A stretch of 64,000 nucleotides of DNA. It comes from Desulfolinea sp050305405 (GTDB taxonomy: Bacteria; Chloroflexota; Anaerolineae; Anaerolineales; Villigracilaceae). The stretch covers positions 1 through 64,000 of the forward strand of contig JBNLFG010000018.1 in the NCBI GenBank assembly GCA_050305405.1, read 5' to 3'. A program made the translations under genes and the position numbers. Each line of letters opens with the position of its first letter. The first letter of the stretch is position 1. Shown here piece after piece: positions 9,001 through 16,659 of the stretch. The notes beneath the pieces are model-generated. The model was not told where the DNA came from, ran no database searches, and saw only the letters and a list, made by a program, of their open reading frames with translations.

Positions 9001-12000
9001 GATTCCGATAACGCCTACGAAGGCCCAACCTTTATCCCTACCTATACCCCGGTCAGCAACGTGGACTTTGTGACCGGCGGCGATGGCGCTGCTCGTCTCT
9101 CCTTTACGCCGCCCACGCCCGGCACCTACATCCTCGAAGTTGATGGCGGAAGCGCCTCCACGCAGATTCTGCTTTGGGTCACGGGGGCAGAACGCGCCTC
9201 CATGCCGAATCTGCCCAAGCAGCATATCCGCCTGACTGCGGATCGTGACGTCTATCAACCTGGTGATACGGCTCAGATATTTATCCCTAATCCTATCGAA
9301 GAAGCGACCTATGCGCTCGTCAGTGTTGAGCGGGGCACGATCCACAGCGCCGAGGTTATCGCTGTTGAACCGGGCGGCGCGACCTACAGCATCCCGCTGA
9401 CAAGCGATGATGCCCCGGGAGTCTTCTTCTCGGCAGTCCTACTCGGCGGGCAGGAATATCGCGTTGGGTACACTGAGCTTGAAGTGACACCCGTTGACCA
9501 GATATTGAGCGTTAGCCTGACCTCGCAGCCGACTCGCAGCGAGCCGGGCGGCGAAGTGACCTTTGGCATTCAAGTCAGTGATGCACAGGGCGCGCCCGTG
9601 CAGGGTGAGTTCTCGCTGTCCGTTGTTGACCTGGCCGCTCTCGCACTGGCAGACCCGAACGCCGCGCCGATTGACAGCGCCTTTTATGGTGCAGCGCGCA
9701 TCGGTGTGCGCACCACGCTTTCGTATGCTGCTGACAGCATCTACGGTGTCTTTTTGGACGGCGCCGGTGGACGCGGCGGTGGCGGTGGCGAGGGGCTTGT
9801 CGTCATCCGCGATAACTTCCCCGATACGGCTTATTGGAATGCTGAAATTCTGACTGACGCAAACGGACAAGCGCAGGTCACCATGACCCTGCCTGATAAC
9901 CTGACTACCTGGCAAGTCGATGTGCGCGGTCTAACGAACGACACACGCGTCGGCAGCGCCGAGATGCAGGTTGTCAGCACCAAGGATGTGCTCATCCGAC
10001 CTGTGACGCCGCGCTTTATGGTTGTCGGCGACCATGTCGAGATCGCGGCCATCGTCCACAATAACACAGCCCAAGACCAGACCGGACGCGTCAGCTTGCA
10101 GGCCATCGGTTTCCTGCTGGATGATGGAAATGCCATTGAGCAGGAGATCACCATCCCTGCCGGGGGGCGTGTCGAAGTCTCATGGTGGGGCACCGCACAG
10201 GATGCGGAAACCGCCGAATTGGTCTTCAACTCGACTTTTGGCGACTATCAGGATATGACGCGCCCAAGCTGGGGCTCGCTGCCGATCTTACGCTATACCT
10301 CGCCGCAATCTTTTGTGACAGCGGGCGCTGTCGAATCGGCGGGCACGTTAACGGAACAAATTTCATTGCCGCGCAGCTTTATCCCCAACGGTGGCAAGTT
10401 GGAGGTTGAGCTTGCGCCGTCGCTGGCAGCCGCGATCCTCGATGGGCTGGAGGCGATCCCCGCACCAGCCGAATCCGCCAGCAACGAGGCCATTTTGTCC
10501 TATTTGCTGCCGAATGTGGAGATGTACCAAGCCATGCAGACGGCGGGACTGAATGATCCCGAGTTGCAGGCACGCCTTGAAACCGCGCTGGAAGATGGCG
10601 TGCAGCGTTTGCTCGCTCGTCAGACCGAAGCGCACGGCTGGGGCTGGTACGGTACAACCGCCAGTCAGAGCCGTGGCACCGGTGTGAACGCTGCGCCCAG
10701 CTTGGGCGGTGGCGGCGTGCCCGAAGACCCTTACTTGAGCGCCTACGTTCTTTTCGGCTTGTGGCGCGCCAATCAAGCGGGCGTCTACATCGACGAGACT
10801 GTTTTTACAAACGCGCGCGAGTATTTGCACAGCGTTTCGCTGCCTTATTTGAGCGCAGCCAGTTTGCAAACATGGGAGAAAGACCGCCTGACCTTCATCC
10901 AATTTGTGATGCAAATGACCGGTGGCGCAGATGCGGTAGCGGTCGATCAACTGGATTTGTGGAAGGATGGCCTCAGCCCATGGGCGAAAGCCTTGCTGGC
11001 GCTGACGCTGGACTCGCGGACGCCCGGTGACGCTCATGCCCAGAGCTTGCTTGCCAACCTCGAGGCATCTGCCCTGCGAAGCGCGAGTGGCGCTCACTGG
11101 GAGAGCGACGCCTCCGCGTGGCGAAACCCTGGTACCCCCAATTACACCACCGCGACCGTGATCTACGCCCTCGCGCAGTTTGATGCCGCCACGCCCCTCG
11201 TGCGGGATGCGACCCGTTATCTTGTATCGCATCGTAACGTGCATGGTTACTGGTCTTCAACCTACGAGAATGCCTGGTCGCTGCTTGCCCTAACGCAAGT
11301 GGCAAAGAGCGGCAGCGAATTGAACGCCAGCTACACGTACGCCGCTGATCTGAATGGCGTCTCGCTGGCACAGGGACAAGCCAATCCGTTGACGCCTGTC
11401 CTCACCTCGACAGCCTTAGACGGCTTGCAGCTTTCTCTGCCGAATGCCCTCAATATCACGCGCGGTGAAGGTGTCGGTCGCTTGTATTATCGTGCTGCCC
11501 TCTTCGTGAATCGTGCCGCTGAGAGTGCGCCCGCCCTCAATCAGGGCATGGAAGTAACCCGCACTTACTACGACGCCCACTGTGAAAGCGACTGCGTGCC
11601 CTTGAACGGCATCCAGTTAATGAATGGGGCACAGGTCAAGGTGCAGATTACGCTGACCCTGCCAGAAGATAGTTATTACATCATGGTCGAAGACACCATC
11701 CCTGCCGGGACGGAAATTCTGAACCAACAGTTGAAGACCGCCGAACAAGGCGTGGATGCAACCGATGTGCAGGTCTACGACCCGAACAATCCTTTTGCGA
11801 AAGGTTGGGGCTGGTGGCTCTTCCGCGCCCCGGAGATCGGCGACGAGAGCATCCACTGGTCTGCGGATTATTTGCCCGCAGGCGCGTACGTGCTCAGTTA
11901 CACGCTGATCCCCTTGCAGGCTGGTGAATATCGTGTCTTACCCGCACACGCCTGGCAGAGCTTCTTCCCCGAAGTGCAGGGCGCCAGCGCAGGCGAAATG

Positions 12001-12015
12001 TTCATTATTCGTTAG
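6100..12015 (+). CDS. alpha-2-macroglobulin family lipoprotein lacking the thioester
   Basis: A 1971-residue protein with a lipoprotein signal (lipobox LVSC, Cys25). Four SbsA/Big_5-like Ig domains span about 60-460, each with a pattern like ITFYFNQPMDRASVEA. MG domains follow, marked by VYFYTDRPAYRPGQTVYFR near 690. The A2M core motif, DNFPDTAYWNAEI with PDNLTTWQVDVRG, is near 1237-1275, and an alpha/alpha thioester-type domain starts near 1430. Where thioester relatives have YPYxCxEQ before the RxLPN helix, this protein has IPAPAESASNEAILSYLLPN (about 1452), so no thioester can form. It would be a periplasmic or surface protein, possibly a non-covalent protease trap. No penicillin-binding protein gene (pbpC), the usual partner, is adjacent. 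Codon use is GC-rich. Confidence 0.9.
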   Translation: MRVSLRSVYKVFLSFTLFAVLLVSCSMPGIPFNMQAPEVQPQEPSAATPTAITQQDYEPAIIETVPLAESMIGVQEEITFYFNQPMDRASVEAAWVADPVGGGEFFWADDATLTFKPSQPLEAGASLRMGVNTGARAANGVAFAEVKNFSFNVADALHPRQFLPDDGSVDISVDAAVVVSFDQPVVALGADSATLPAAFTLAPEAVGHGEWLNTSTYIFYPEPALAGGTTYQVSLNTDLVSVAGTRLVQANGALLGWSFTTAKPRLLEISPSTETPLPLDLEMTLTFNQPMDVASVEANFALATADETLPGSFEWADDLRAVTFTPNERLARNSSYWLRLAGTTLALGGTPLDVDWDVEMVSAPDLYVISSTPEAGGVSQQYGGVNILFSNQVSSENIADFVSISPSVPNFDVSAYDNTLQAYGSFKLSTEYTLNVSGSLQDKWGGELGDDYQLRFRSPEASPRLQYPYLGSDLYFTPAKDASFYLQAVNIPRADVVFGEVPLDDFFRLFGSNGYTERETFQPTSPDTWRQRLNTLSNESETMNIPLTDAGTTLTPGIYSLRIWEEGAKEGDGPVYIVASHANLVFKFSATDALVWATDVRDGMPFVDETVFIYDENGSVIASGQTDANGMWQGSFPAQTDTYQTYYAMIGHPGAENFGLGTSLWGDDISPWQFGLPVDNRAPHTEVYFYTDRPAYRPGQTVYFRAIVREAYDGRYQPSSVLSLPMTLSNDWGENLQSFNPSLSAFGTANGSYTLPEDASPGYYSFYSSELEFNASFLVADYRKPEINVALNVTPDEIKSGAPVDAEISARYYFDAPASDLPIRWTLYSENSRFSLPGYAVGDVNLGWMRGYYDDYDYFGKILAEGEGKTNADGILQFSISGFELPEGTQNLTLEIVAQDENGQQISVRENLLSHPEDYYIGIHTEQWFGREATEMGFDILSVDWNGDPLPDLNLHADFQQVTWERQDSDNAYEGPTFIPTYTPVSNVDFVTGGDGAARLSFTPPTPGTYILEVDGGSASTQILLWVTGAERASMPNLPKQHIRLTADRDVYQPGDTAQIFIPNPIEEATYALVSVERGTIHSAEVIAVEPGGATYSIPLTSDDAPGVFFSAVLLGGQEYRVGYTELEVTPVDQILSVSLTSQPTRSEPGGEVTFGIQVSDAQGAPVQGEFSLSVVDLAALALADPNAAPIDSAFYGAARIGVRTTLSYAADSIYGVFLDGAGGRGGGGGEGLVVIRDNFPDTAYWNAEILTDANGQAQVTMTLPDNLTTWQVDVRGLTNDTRVGSAEMQVVSTKDVLIRPVTPRFMVVGDHVEIAAIVHNNTAQDQTGRVSLQAIGFLLDDGNAIEQEITIPAGGRVEVSWWGTAQDAETAELVFNSTFGDYQDMTRPSWGSLPILRYTSPQSFVTAGAVESAGTLTEQISLPRSFIPNGGKLEVELAPSLAAAILDGLEAIPAPAESASNEAILSYLLPNVEMYQAMQTAGLNDPELQARLETALEDGVQRLLARQTEAHGWGWYGTTASQSRGTGVNAAPSLGGGGVPEDPYLSAYVLFGLWRANQAGVYIDETVFTNAREYLHSVSLPYLSAASLQTWEKDRLTFIQFVMQMTGGADAVAVDQLDLWKDGLSPWAKALLALTLDSRTPGDAHAQSLLANLEASALRSASGAHWESDASAWRNPGTPNYTTATVIYALAQFDAATPLVRDATRYLVSHRNVHGYWSSTYENAWSLLALTQVAKSGSELNASYTYAADLNGVSLAQGQANPLTPVLTSTALDGLQLSLPNALNITRGEGVGRLYYRAALFVNRAAESAPALNQGMEVTRTYYDAHCESDCVPLNGIQLMNGAQVKVQITLTLPEDSYYIMVEDTIPAGTEILNQQLKTAEQGVDATDVQVYDPNNPFAKGWGWWLFRAPEIGDESIHWSADYLPAGAYVLSYTLIPLQAGEYRVLPAHAWQSFFPEVQGASAGEMFIIR

Positions 12016-12040
12016 AACTCCGTGCTAGCTTTCTGAAAAG

Positions 12041-12076
12041 CCCTGTCAATTCCACTTGTGAATGGAATTGACAGGG
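12041..12076 (+). terminator. hairpin after the macroglobulin gene
   Basis: A perfect 14-bp stem, CCCTGTCAATTCCA (12041-12054) with TGGAATTGACAGGG (12063-12076), and an 8-base loop. Only a weak T-rich tail follows, so termination is probable but not certain. Confidence 0.65.
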
Positions 12077-12123
12077 AATTTCTCGGAATATAAAAAATCT
12101 GCAAGTAAATCACGCCTAAATTT

Positions 12124-12132
12124 TGCTATAAT
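12124..12132 (+). promoter_or_regulatory. extended -10 promoter for the response regulator
   Basis: TGCTATAAT combines an extended TGN with a perfect TATAAT (12127-12132). The -35 region near 12104 is poor, as often with extended -10 promoters. The leader to the ATG at 12178 is about 40 nt. Confidence 0.6.
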
Positions 12133-12177
12133 CGGTTTATTCATTTTTCATCCACGCAGCATTGTTAGGAATAACTT

Positions 12178-13227
12178 ATGGCGCACCGCATTTTAATTGT
12201 TGACGATCACCGAGATGTCATTCGCCTTTTGCGATCGGCATTGGAATCGCTGAGGCACGAGTTTGAGATTCTGGAGGCTCCTTCTGGTGAAGAGGCCTTT
12301 TTAGAGATTTCCGGCAAGCCAATTGACTTGCTGGTCATCGACTATCTTTTGCCCGGCATGACAGGTTTGGAGCTTTTTGAAAAATTCAAAAAGCGCAACG
12401 AAACAGCCAAGGTTATCTTTATCTCGGGAACTAAGGACAGAAAAGCGCGGAAACAACTCGAAAATGCAGATGCATTTGCCTTCTTTGAAAAACCGGTTTC
12501 CCTCACCGATTTTCTGGATTCGGTCGAACGTGCCCTCGGTGTGGAACTGACAGTGATCCCCGATGAAGAGGAAGACCATAAGACGATGGCGGGCTTGCTT
12601 GCCAAGTTCCGTCAAAATATGGAAGCGCAGGTCATCGTCTTGGTATCTGATTTTGGTGAGATCCTTGCCAAAGCCGGTACCTTTCAGGAAGGCACAGATG
12701 AAGAGCCGCTGCTCGAGGCATTGCTCGGTATCTACCGCTCGGCACAAAAGGTCTCCAAGAATATCAGCCAGGAGGGTTCCCTTAGCTACCATATTTTCCC
12801 CGGTGGCGATCAGGACGTCCTGCTTGTTCCCGCAGATAACTCACATGCCCTGATCGTAGCGGGCGAACGCATTGCTGAGCGCAACCGCGTGCTCGACATG
12901 ACCGATGCAATGATGATGCTCAAGAGCGAAGTTGCTCATGTCTTAAACGAAATGGGAATCTCAGCTGATGAACCTGTCGCAGACGAGTTGCCCAGTCTTG
13001 ACGATGTGTTTACGCCAGAGGATGTGCCAGAAGAGCAGATCGAAGATGAAATCTCCTCTGAAGAACTGGACGCCCTCTTCAAACAAAAGAAGAAGATCGA
13101 AACCGCTGATCTGGAATCCTTCTGGGATGACGCGGTTGGCTCGCATACCAGCACTGAAGTGGGCGCTGACAAACTCTCCTACGAGCAAGCGCGCCAACTT
13201 GGGTTAACACCGGAAGATGGTGCTTGA
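12178..13227 (+). CDS. response regulator with roadblock-like C-terminal domain
   Basis: A 349-residue protein. Residues 1-120 are a receiver domain with Asp9-Asp10, phospho-acceptor Asp55 (LLVIDYLLPGM), Ser83 and Lys105. About 135-260 resembles a Roadblock/LC7 fold (QVIVLVSDFGEILAKAG, then a helix, then YHIFPGGDQDVLLVPADNSH), a domain found with small GTPases and in Chloroflexota signalling proteins. The tail from 265 is acidic and low in complexity. There is no DNA-binding domain, so output is by protein contact. No histidine kinase is adjacent. Confidence 0.82.
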   Translation: MAHRILIVDDHRDVIRLLRSALESLRHEFEILEAPSGEEAFLEISGKPIDLLVIDYLLPGMTGLELFEKFKKRNETAKVIFISGTKDRKARKQLENADAFAFFEKPVSLTDFLDSVERALGVELTVIPDEEEDHKTMAGLLAKFRQNMEAQVIVLVSDFGEILAKAGTFQEGTDEEPLLEALLGIYRSAQKVSKNISQEGSLSYHIFPGGDQDVLLVPADNSHALIVAGERIAERNRVLDMTDAMMMLKSEVAHVLNEMGISADEPVADELPSLDDVFTPEDVPEEQIEDEISSEELDALFKQKKKIETADLESFWDDAVGSHTSTEVGADKLSYEQARQLGLTPEDGA

Positions 13228-13231
13228 GGCT

Positions 13232-13259
13232 TTGCGTTAGCATCATCCTGTGATACAAT
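13232..13259 (+). promoter_or_regulatory. tRNA-Gln promoter
   Basis: TTGCGT (13232-13237), a 16-bp spacer and TACAAT (13254-13259) preceded by TGA (extended -10). Start would be near 13266, 16 bases before the mature tRNA. Confidence 0.6.
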
Positions 13260-13281
13260 TTTGCCCGCTCAAAACAGAAAT

Positions 13282-13353
13282 AGGGGCATGGTGCAACGGT
13301 TAGCACACCGGCCTTTGAAGCCGTTGATCTTGGTTCGAATCCAGGTGCCCCTG
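13282..13353 (+). tRNA. tRNA-Gln, anticodon UUG
   Basis: Cloverleaf: acceptor AGGGGCA pairs fully with TGCCCCT; D stem GTGC/GCAC; anticodon arm with loop CTTTGAA (13313-13319), so the anticodon is TTG at 13315-13317; T arm CTTGG-TTCGAAT-CCAGG with one G-T pair. The discriminator is G73 at 13353. CCA is not encoded and must be added afterwards. The outermost anticodon-stem pair is a C-T mismatch. Confidence 0.93.
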
Positions 13354-13381
13354 CTATATAAATTTTATGGATACAACTGAC

Positions 13382-13402
13382 CCCGCCCTTGCGGGTATTT
13401 TT
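13382..13402 (+). terminator. tRNA terminator
   Basis: CCCGC (13382-13386), loop CCTT, GCGGG (13391-13395), then TATTTTT. Short but typical, 28 bases after the tRNA. Confidence 0.7.
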
Positions 13403-13412
13403 CTCTAAATAA

Positions 13413-13457
13413 GACAAGCTCATCGCTGCCCTAGTGGATGCGAGGCTTGTTTTTTTG
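13413..13457 (+). terminator. second hairpin with T-run before glmU
   Basis: GACAAGC (13413-13419) can pair with GCTTGT at 13445-13450 around a loop containing CATC/GATG, and is followed by a run of seven or more T. It could back up the tRNA terminator or act as an attenuator in a glmU leader. Confidence 0.45.
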
Positions 13458-13522
13458 TTTTTATCGAATACCAGATTGAAAAGTCTGTAGACTTTTGTAA
13501 TCTTTGTGAAGAAGGAAACGTT

Positions 13523-14872
13523 ATGAAAATTACCTCCATCATTCTCGCTGCCGGACAAGGTACGCGCATGAAATCTGACCTGCCGAAGGTCTTGCATCCT
13601 GTTTGTGGTAAGCCGATGGTTTGGCACTCCCTGCAAGCTGCCCGCGTGGTTAGCGAAGAGACGCCCGTCATGGTGATTGGACACGGTGCCGATGGCGTGC
13701 GCGAGGCGATTGGAGATGCCGTCCGCTTTGTCGTCCAAGCAGAACGATTGGGAACGGGACACGCGGTTCAACAGGTAGAATCCACGCTGAAAGATGATAC
13801 CGACCTTATTCTTGTCAGCAGCGCCGATATGCCCCTGTTGACGGGCGAGACCCTCTCAAAGTTGGTCGAAACCCAAAAAGCAAATTCCGGCCCCATGACA
13901 ATGCTGACCATTGTCGCAGACGACCCACGCGGATTTGGTCGCATTGTTCGTGCAGGTGATGGCGGGGTACTCGCCATCGTCGAAGAAGCGGATGCCAGCG
14001 AAGAACAGAAAGCCATCAAAGAACTCAACGTCGGGGCCTATTGCTTCGATGCCGAGTGGCTTTGGGACGCGCTCGCACGCATCCCGCTTTCGGCGAAGGG
14101 TGAGTATTATTTAACGGATACCGTTGGGTTGGCGGTGGAAGCTGGAATGCGCGTCGCAGCGATCACGCTTGAGGACGCGGTCGAAGCGATCGGTGTTAAT
14201 ACCCGAATCCACCTTTCTGAAGCGGAAGCGGGTATGAGGTCGCGTGTGAATCGGGCGCACATGTTAAACGGCGTCACCTTCATTGACCCCGCATCCACCT
14301 ATATTGACATGGATGTGCAGATCGGGCAGGACAGCGTCATCCAACCGAACACCTTTTTGCGCGGTGAGACAAAAATCGGCGCAGGCTGTGAAATTGGTCC
14401 GAATACAATCATCACAGATTGTGAGATCGGCGAGCGCTGCATCATTTTATCGTCGGTGCTCGAAAAAGCGACTCTCGAAGATAATGTTGATATCGGTCCC
14501 TTCGCTCGTTTGCGCAAGGGTGCGTATCTCTCGAAGGGTGTTCACATGGGCAATTTCGGCGAGGTGAAAGATTCGGTGCTTGGTGAAGGCGTCAAAATGG
14601 GACATTTCTCGTATATAGGGAATGCGAATATCGGCGCGGAAACAAATATCGGCGCCGGAACGATCACCTGCAATTACGATGGTGCGAATAAGCATCACAC
14701 CGAGATTGGCAGGGAGGTGTTTATCGGTAGTGACAGTATGCTCGTTGCCCCGCTCGTGATCGGCGACCGCGCGCGTACTGGTGCTGGCGCGGTAGTGACG
14801 AAAAACGTAAAGGAAGATACGCTCGTGGTCGGAATGCCGGCACGCGCGATACGAAAATTAAACCAGAGATGA
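13523..14872 (+). CDS. glmU: bifunctional GlmU: UDP-GlcNAc pyrophosphorylase / GlcN-1-P acetyltransferase
   Basis: A 449-residue enzyme of normal length that makes UDP-N-acetylglucosamine, first by acetylating glucosamine-1-phosphate and then by uridylyl transfer, in the cytoplasm. The N-terminal nucleotidyltransferase has LAAGQGTRMKSDLPKVLH at residues 8-25 and the metal-site region SSADMPLL near 98. The C-terminal left-handed beta helix starts near 250, with hexapeptide repeats such as IGAGCEIGPNTII, and the NYDGANKHHTEIG acetyltransferase signature near 385. Shine-Dalgarno AAGGAA precedes the ATG. It supplies peptidoglycan and glycan precursors. Confidence 0.96.
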   Translation: MKITSIILAAGQGTRMKSDLPKVLHPVCGKPMVWHSLQAARVVSEETPVMVIGHGADGVREAIGDAVRFVVQAERLGTGHAVQQVESTLKDDTDLILVSSADMPLLTGETLSKLVETQKANSGPMTMLTIVADDPRGFGRIVRAGDGGVLAIVEEADASEEQKAIKELNVGAYCFDAEWLWDALARIPLSAKGEYYLTDTVGLAVEAGMRVAAITLEDAVEAIGVNTRIHLSEAEAGMRSRVNRAHMLNGVTFIDPASTYIDMDVQIGQDSVIQPNTFLRGETKIGAGCEIGPNTIITDCEIGERCIILSSVLEKATLEDNVDIGPFARLRKGAYLSKGVHMGNFGEVKDSVLGEGVKMGHFSYIGNANIGAETNIGAGTITCNYDGANKHHTEIGREVFIGSDSMLVAPLVIGDRARTGAGAVVTKNVKEDTLVVGMPARAIRKLNQR

Positions 14873-14876
14873 GTTG

Positions 14877-14916
14877 GATGAACGGAGATTTGTATCTCTG
14901 TTTATCCCCGTTCATC
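14877..14916. repeat. inverted repeat between glmU and the CBS gene
   Basis: GATGAACGG (14877-14885) pairs with CCGTTCATC (14908-14916), with GAGAT/ATCTC inside. There is no T-run, so it probably does not terminate transcription. Confidence 0.5.
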
Positions 14917-14942
14917 ATTGGTCAGAGAATAAGGAAAAAAAC

Positions 14943-16232
14943 GTGATATTGAACGACTGGGGTTTTCTGGTTATTGTATTGTTATTAATTCTTGATCTGA
15001 TGATCGCGGCGACGCGTGTCAGTCTCTCGAGTGCGCGCACGCTTAAGCTGGCAGGCTTGCAAGATGCAAAGCCCGCCAGCGCAAAACGTGCCATTGCTCT
15101 GCATGAAAGCTCGCGTCTTGTGCCTGTACTGCGCCTGAGCCAAACCGTGATGCGTTTTGGCATCGCTATCGGCGGCTATCTCTACCTGCAAGCCTGGACT
15201 CTGGATGCCCCGCGCGCCTGGTTGCTCCAATTGTTGGGGTTGCTCGTCATCGCAGTCTTATTGCTGCTGATCGAATTTACGGTTGAATCGAATGCGCTTG
15301 CAGCCCCCGAAGAATGGGCGCTGCGCCTCTCCTCCTTCGGGCAGTTGTTGGTCATCATTTTCACGCCCTTCGTTCTTTTGCCCCTGCTTTTGCTCGATCC
15401 GCAGCACCTTTCCAGAAGCACGATGGCACAAATGACCGAAGATGAACTCAAAAGCTGGGTGGAAACCGACGAAGAGAGTGGCAGTCTCGAAGCTGAAGAA
15501 CGCCGCATGATCTACGAGATATTCCAGTTTGTCGAAACCCTTGCCCGTGAGATCATGGTGCCACGCATTGACGTGCTTGCTCTCAACGAAGAAGACACCA
15601 CCCTCAACAGCGCCCTGCAAGCCTTCCTCGATTCTGGCTATTCGCGCCTGCCGATCTACACAGAGAGTATCGATAATATCCTCGGTTTGCTCTACGCCAA
15701 AGACCTCCTGCCCACGCTCCAGTCTGGCGAAGCATTCGATCTGCGTGCTCTTTTGCGCGAGCCTTACTTCATCCCCGAAACTAAAAAAGCAGATGACCTG
15801 CTTGCTGAAATGCAGGCAGAACGCTTCCACATGGCAATCGTCGTTGATGAGTACGGTGGCGTTTCCGGCATCGTTACCCTCGAAGACATCATCGAAGAGA
15901 TCGTCGGCGAAATTCAGGACGAATACGACGAGCGCGAAGAATCGCCTTATGAAGAGATCGGCGAAAACGAATATCTCTTCCGTGGATTGATCGACGTGGA
16001 CGACTTTGCCGAAGTCACCGGTGTGGATTTGCCCGAAGGCGATGCCGACACGCTGGCTGGATTCATCTACGAGCAGCTTGGACGCATCCCCCAGGGCGGC
16101 GAAAGCATCCGTGTGAACGGCTTGCTCCTGACCATTGAGCAGATTACCGGCAGACGCATCCGCCGTGTCCGCGCCACACGAGTAGAGGATGTCCCTCAAG
16201 AGGAAAATTCCAATGACCAAATTGACGAGTGA
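14943..16232 (+). CDS. CNNM/CorC-HlyC family membrane CBS protein
   Basis: A 429-residue protein read from the GTG at 14943, which follows AAGG. An in-frame TTG at 14874 would add 23 polar residues lying in the hairpin and is less likely. The N-terminal CNNM (DUF21) membrane region of about 150 residues has four hydrophobic segments starting LNDWGFLVIVLLLILDLM. Next come a CBS pair (motifs EIMVPRIDVLALNEED and YGGVSGIVTLEDIIEEIVG) and a C-terminal CorC_HlyC domain. Family members are Mg2+/Co2+ exporters or regulators of magnesium homeostasis; a haemolysin role is not supported. It overlaps the deaminase start by 20 bp. Confidence 0.88.
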   Translation: MILNDWGFLVIVLLLILDLMIAATRVSLSSARTLKLAGLQDAKPASAKRAIALHESSRLVPVLRLSQTVMRFGIAIGGYLYLQAWTLDAPRAWLLQLLGLLVIAVLLLLIEFTVESNALAAPEEWALRLSSFGQLLVIIFTPFVLLPLLLLDPQHLSRSTMAQMTEDELKSWVETDEESGSLEAEERRMIYEIFQFVETLAREIMVPRIDVLALNEEDTTLNSALQAFLDSGYSRLPIYTESIDNILGLLYAKDLLPTLQSGEAFDLRALLREPYFIPETKKADDLLAEMQAERFHMAIVVDEYGGVSGIVTLEDIIEEIVGEIQDEYDEREESPYEEIGENEYLFRGLIDVDDFAEVTGVDLPEGDADTLAGFIYEQLGRIPQGGESIRVNGLLLTIEQITGRRIRRVRATRVEDVPQEENSNDQIDE

Positions 16233-16620
16233 AACCCGCCAAGCCTTGATCGATATTGGCAACGAAGCCCGCCGACGTGCCTATGTGCCTTATTCCAACT
16301 ATCGCGTTGGAGCGGCTCTGCGTGGCAAAAGCGGTAAGATCTACACAGGTGTCAACATTGAGAATGCCGCCTATCCCGTCACGGTTTGCGCCGAACGGAC
16401 GGCAGTCTTCAAAGCCGTCTCCGAAGGTGAACGTGAATTTGACGCCATCTCGGTCGTCACGGATAACGGCGGCTCCCCTTGCGGCTCGTGTCGTCAGGTG
16501 TTGGCAGAGTTTGGACTCGATATTGTCGTCTACATCGCCGATGGCGATGGCAACCTGGTGCAAGAGACCTCTGTTCGTGAACTGCTGCCAGGCGCCTTCA
16601 CACCTGAACATCTGAAATAA
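16213..16620 (+). CDS. cdd: cytidine deaminase
   Basis: A 135-residue homotetrameric-type cytidine deaminase, which hydrolyses cytidine or deoxycytidine to uridine forms in pyrimidine salvage. The zinc site is visible: TVCAERTA, with Cys ligand and catalytic Glu, and PCGSCRQ, with two further Cys ligands. YSNYRVGAAL and GVNIENAAYP form the substrate pocket. Start chosen at 16213 because AGAGG lies just upstream; an ATG at 16189 would add eight residues. It overlaps the CBS gene by 20 bp, so the two are coupled. Confidence 0.93.
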   Translation: MTKLTSETRQALIDIGNEARRRAYVPYSNYRVGAALRGKSGKIYTGVNIENAAYPVTVCAERTAVFKAVSEGEREFDAISVVTDNGGSPCGSCRQVLAEFGLDIVVYIADGDGNLVQETSVRELLPGAFTPEHLK

Positions 16621-16624
16621 TAAA

Positions 16625-16652
16625 GTAGGGGCACAATATATTGTGCTCCTAC
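16625..16652. repeat. 28-bp GTAGGGGC palindrome between cdd and recO
   Basis: Half-site GTAGGGGCACAATA (16625-16638) faces TATTGTGCTCCTAC (16639-16652), 13 of 14 positions matching. It is one of several palindromes here that begin GTAGGGGC; the one inside pyrF (27363-27390) has the same length. Confidence 0.8.
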
Positions 16653-16659
16653 AAATCAT

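Noticed and set aside
10363..11244. Long minus-strand frames inside the macroglobulin gene
   Set aside because: They arise from GC-rich codon bias opposite a clear 1971-residue gene.
13079..13771. Minus-strand frame of 230 residues over the response regulator, tRNA and glmU
   Set aside because: It crosses a tRNA gene and two well-supported genes in antisense and shows no domain.
15258..16262. Minus-strand 334-residue frame opposite the CBS gene
   Set aside because: It mirrors the CNNM/CBS coding sequence and has no recognisable domain or Shine-Dalgarno.
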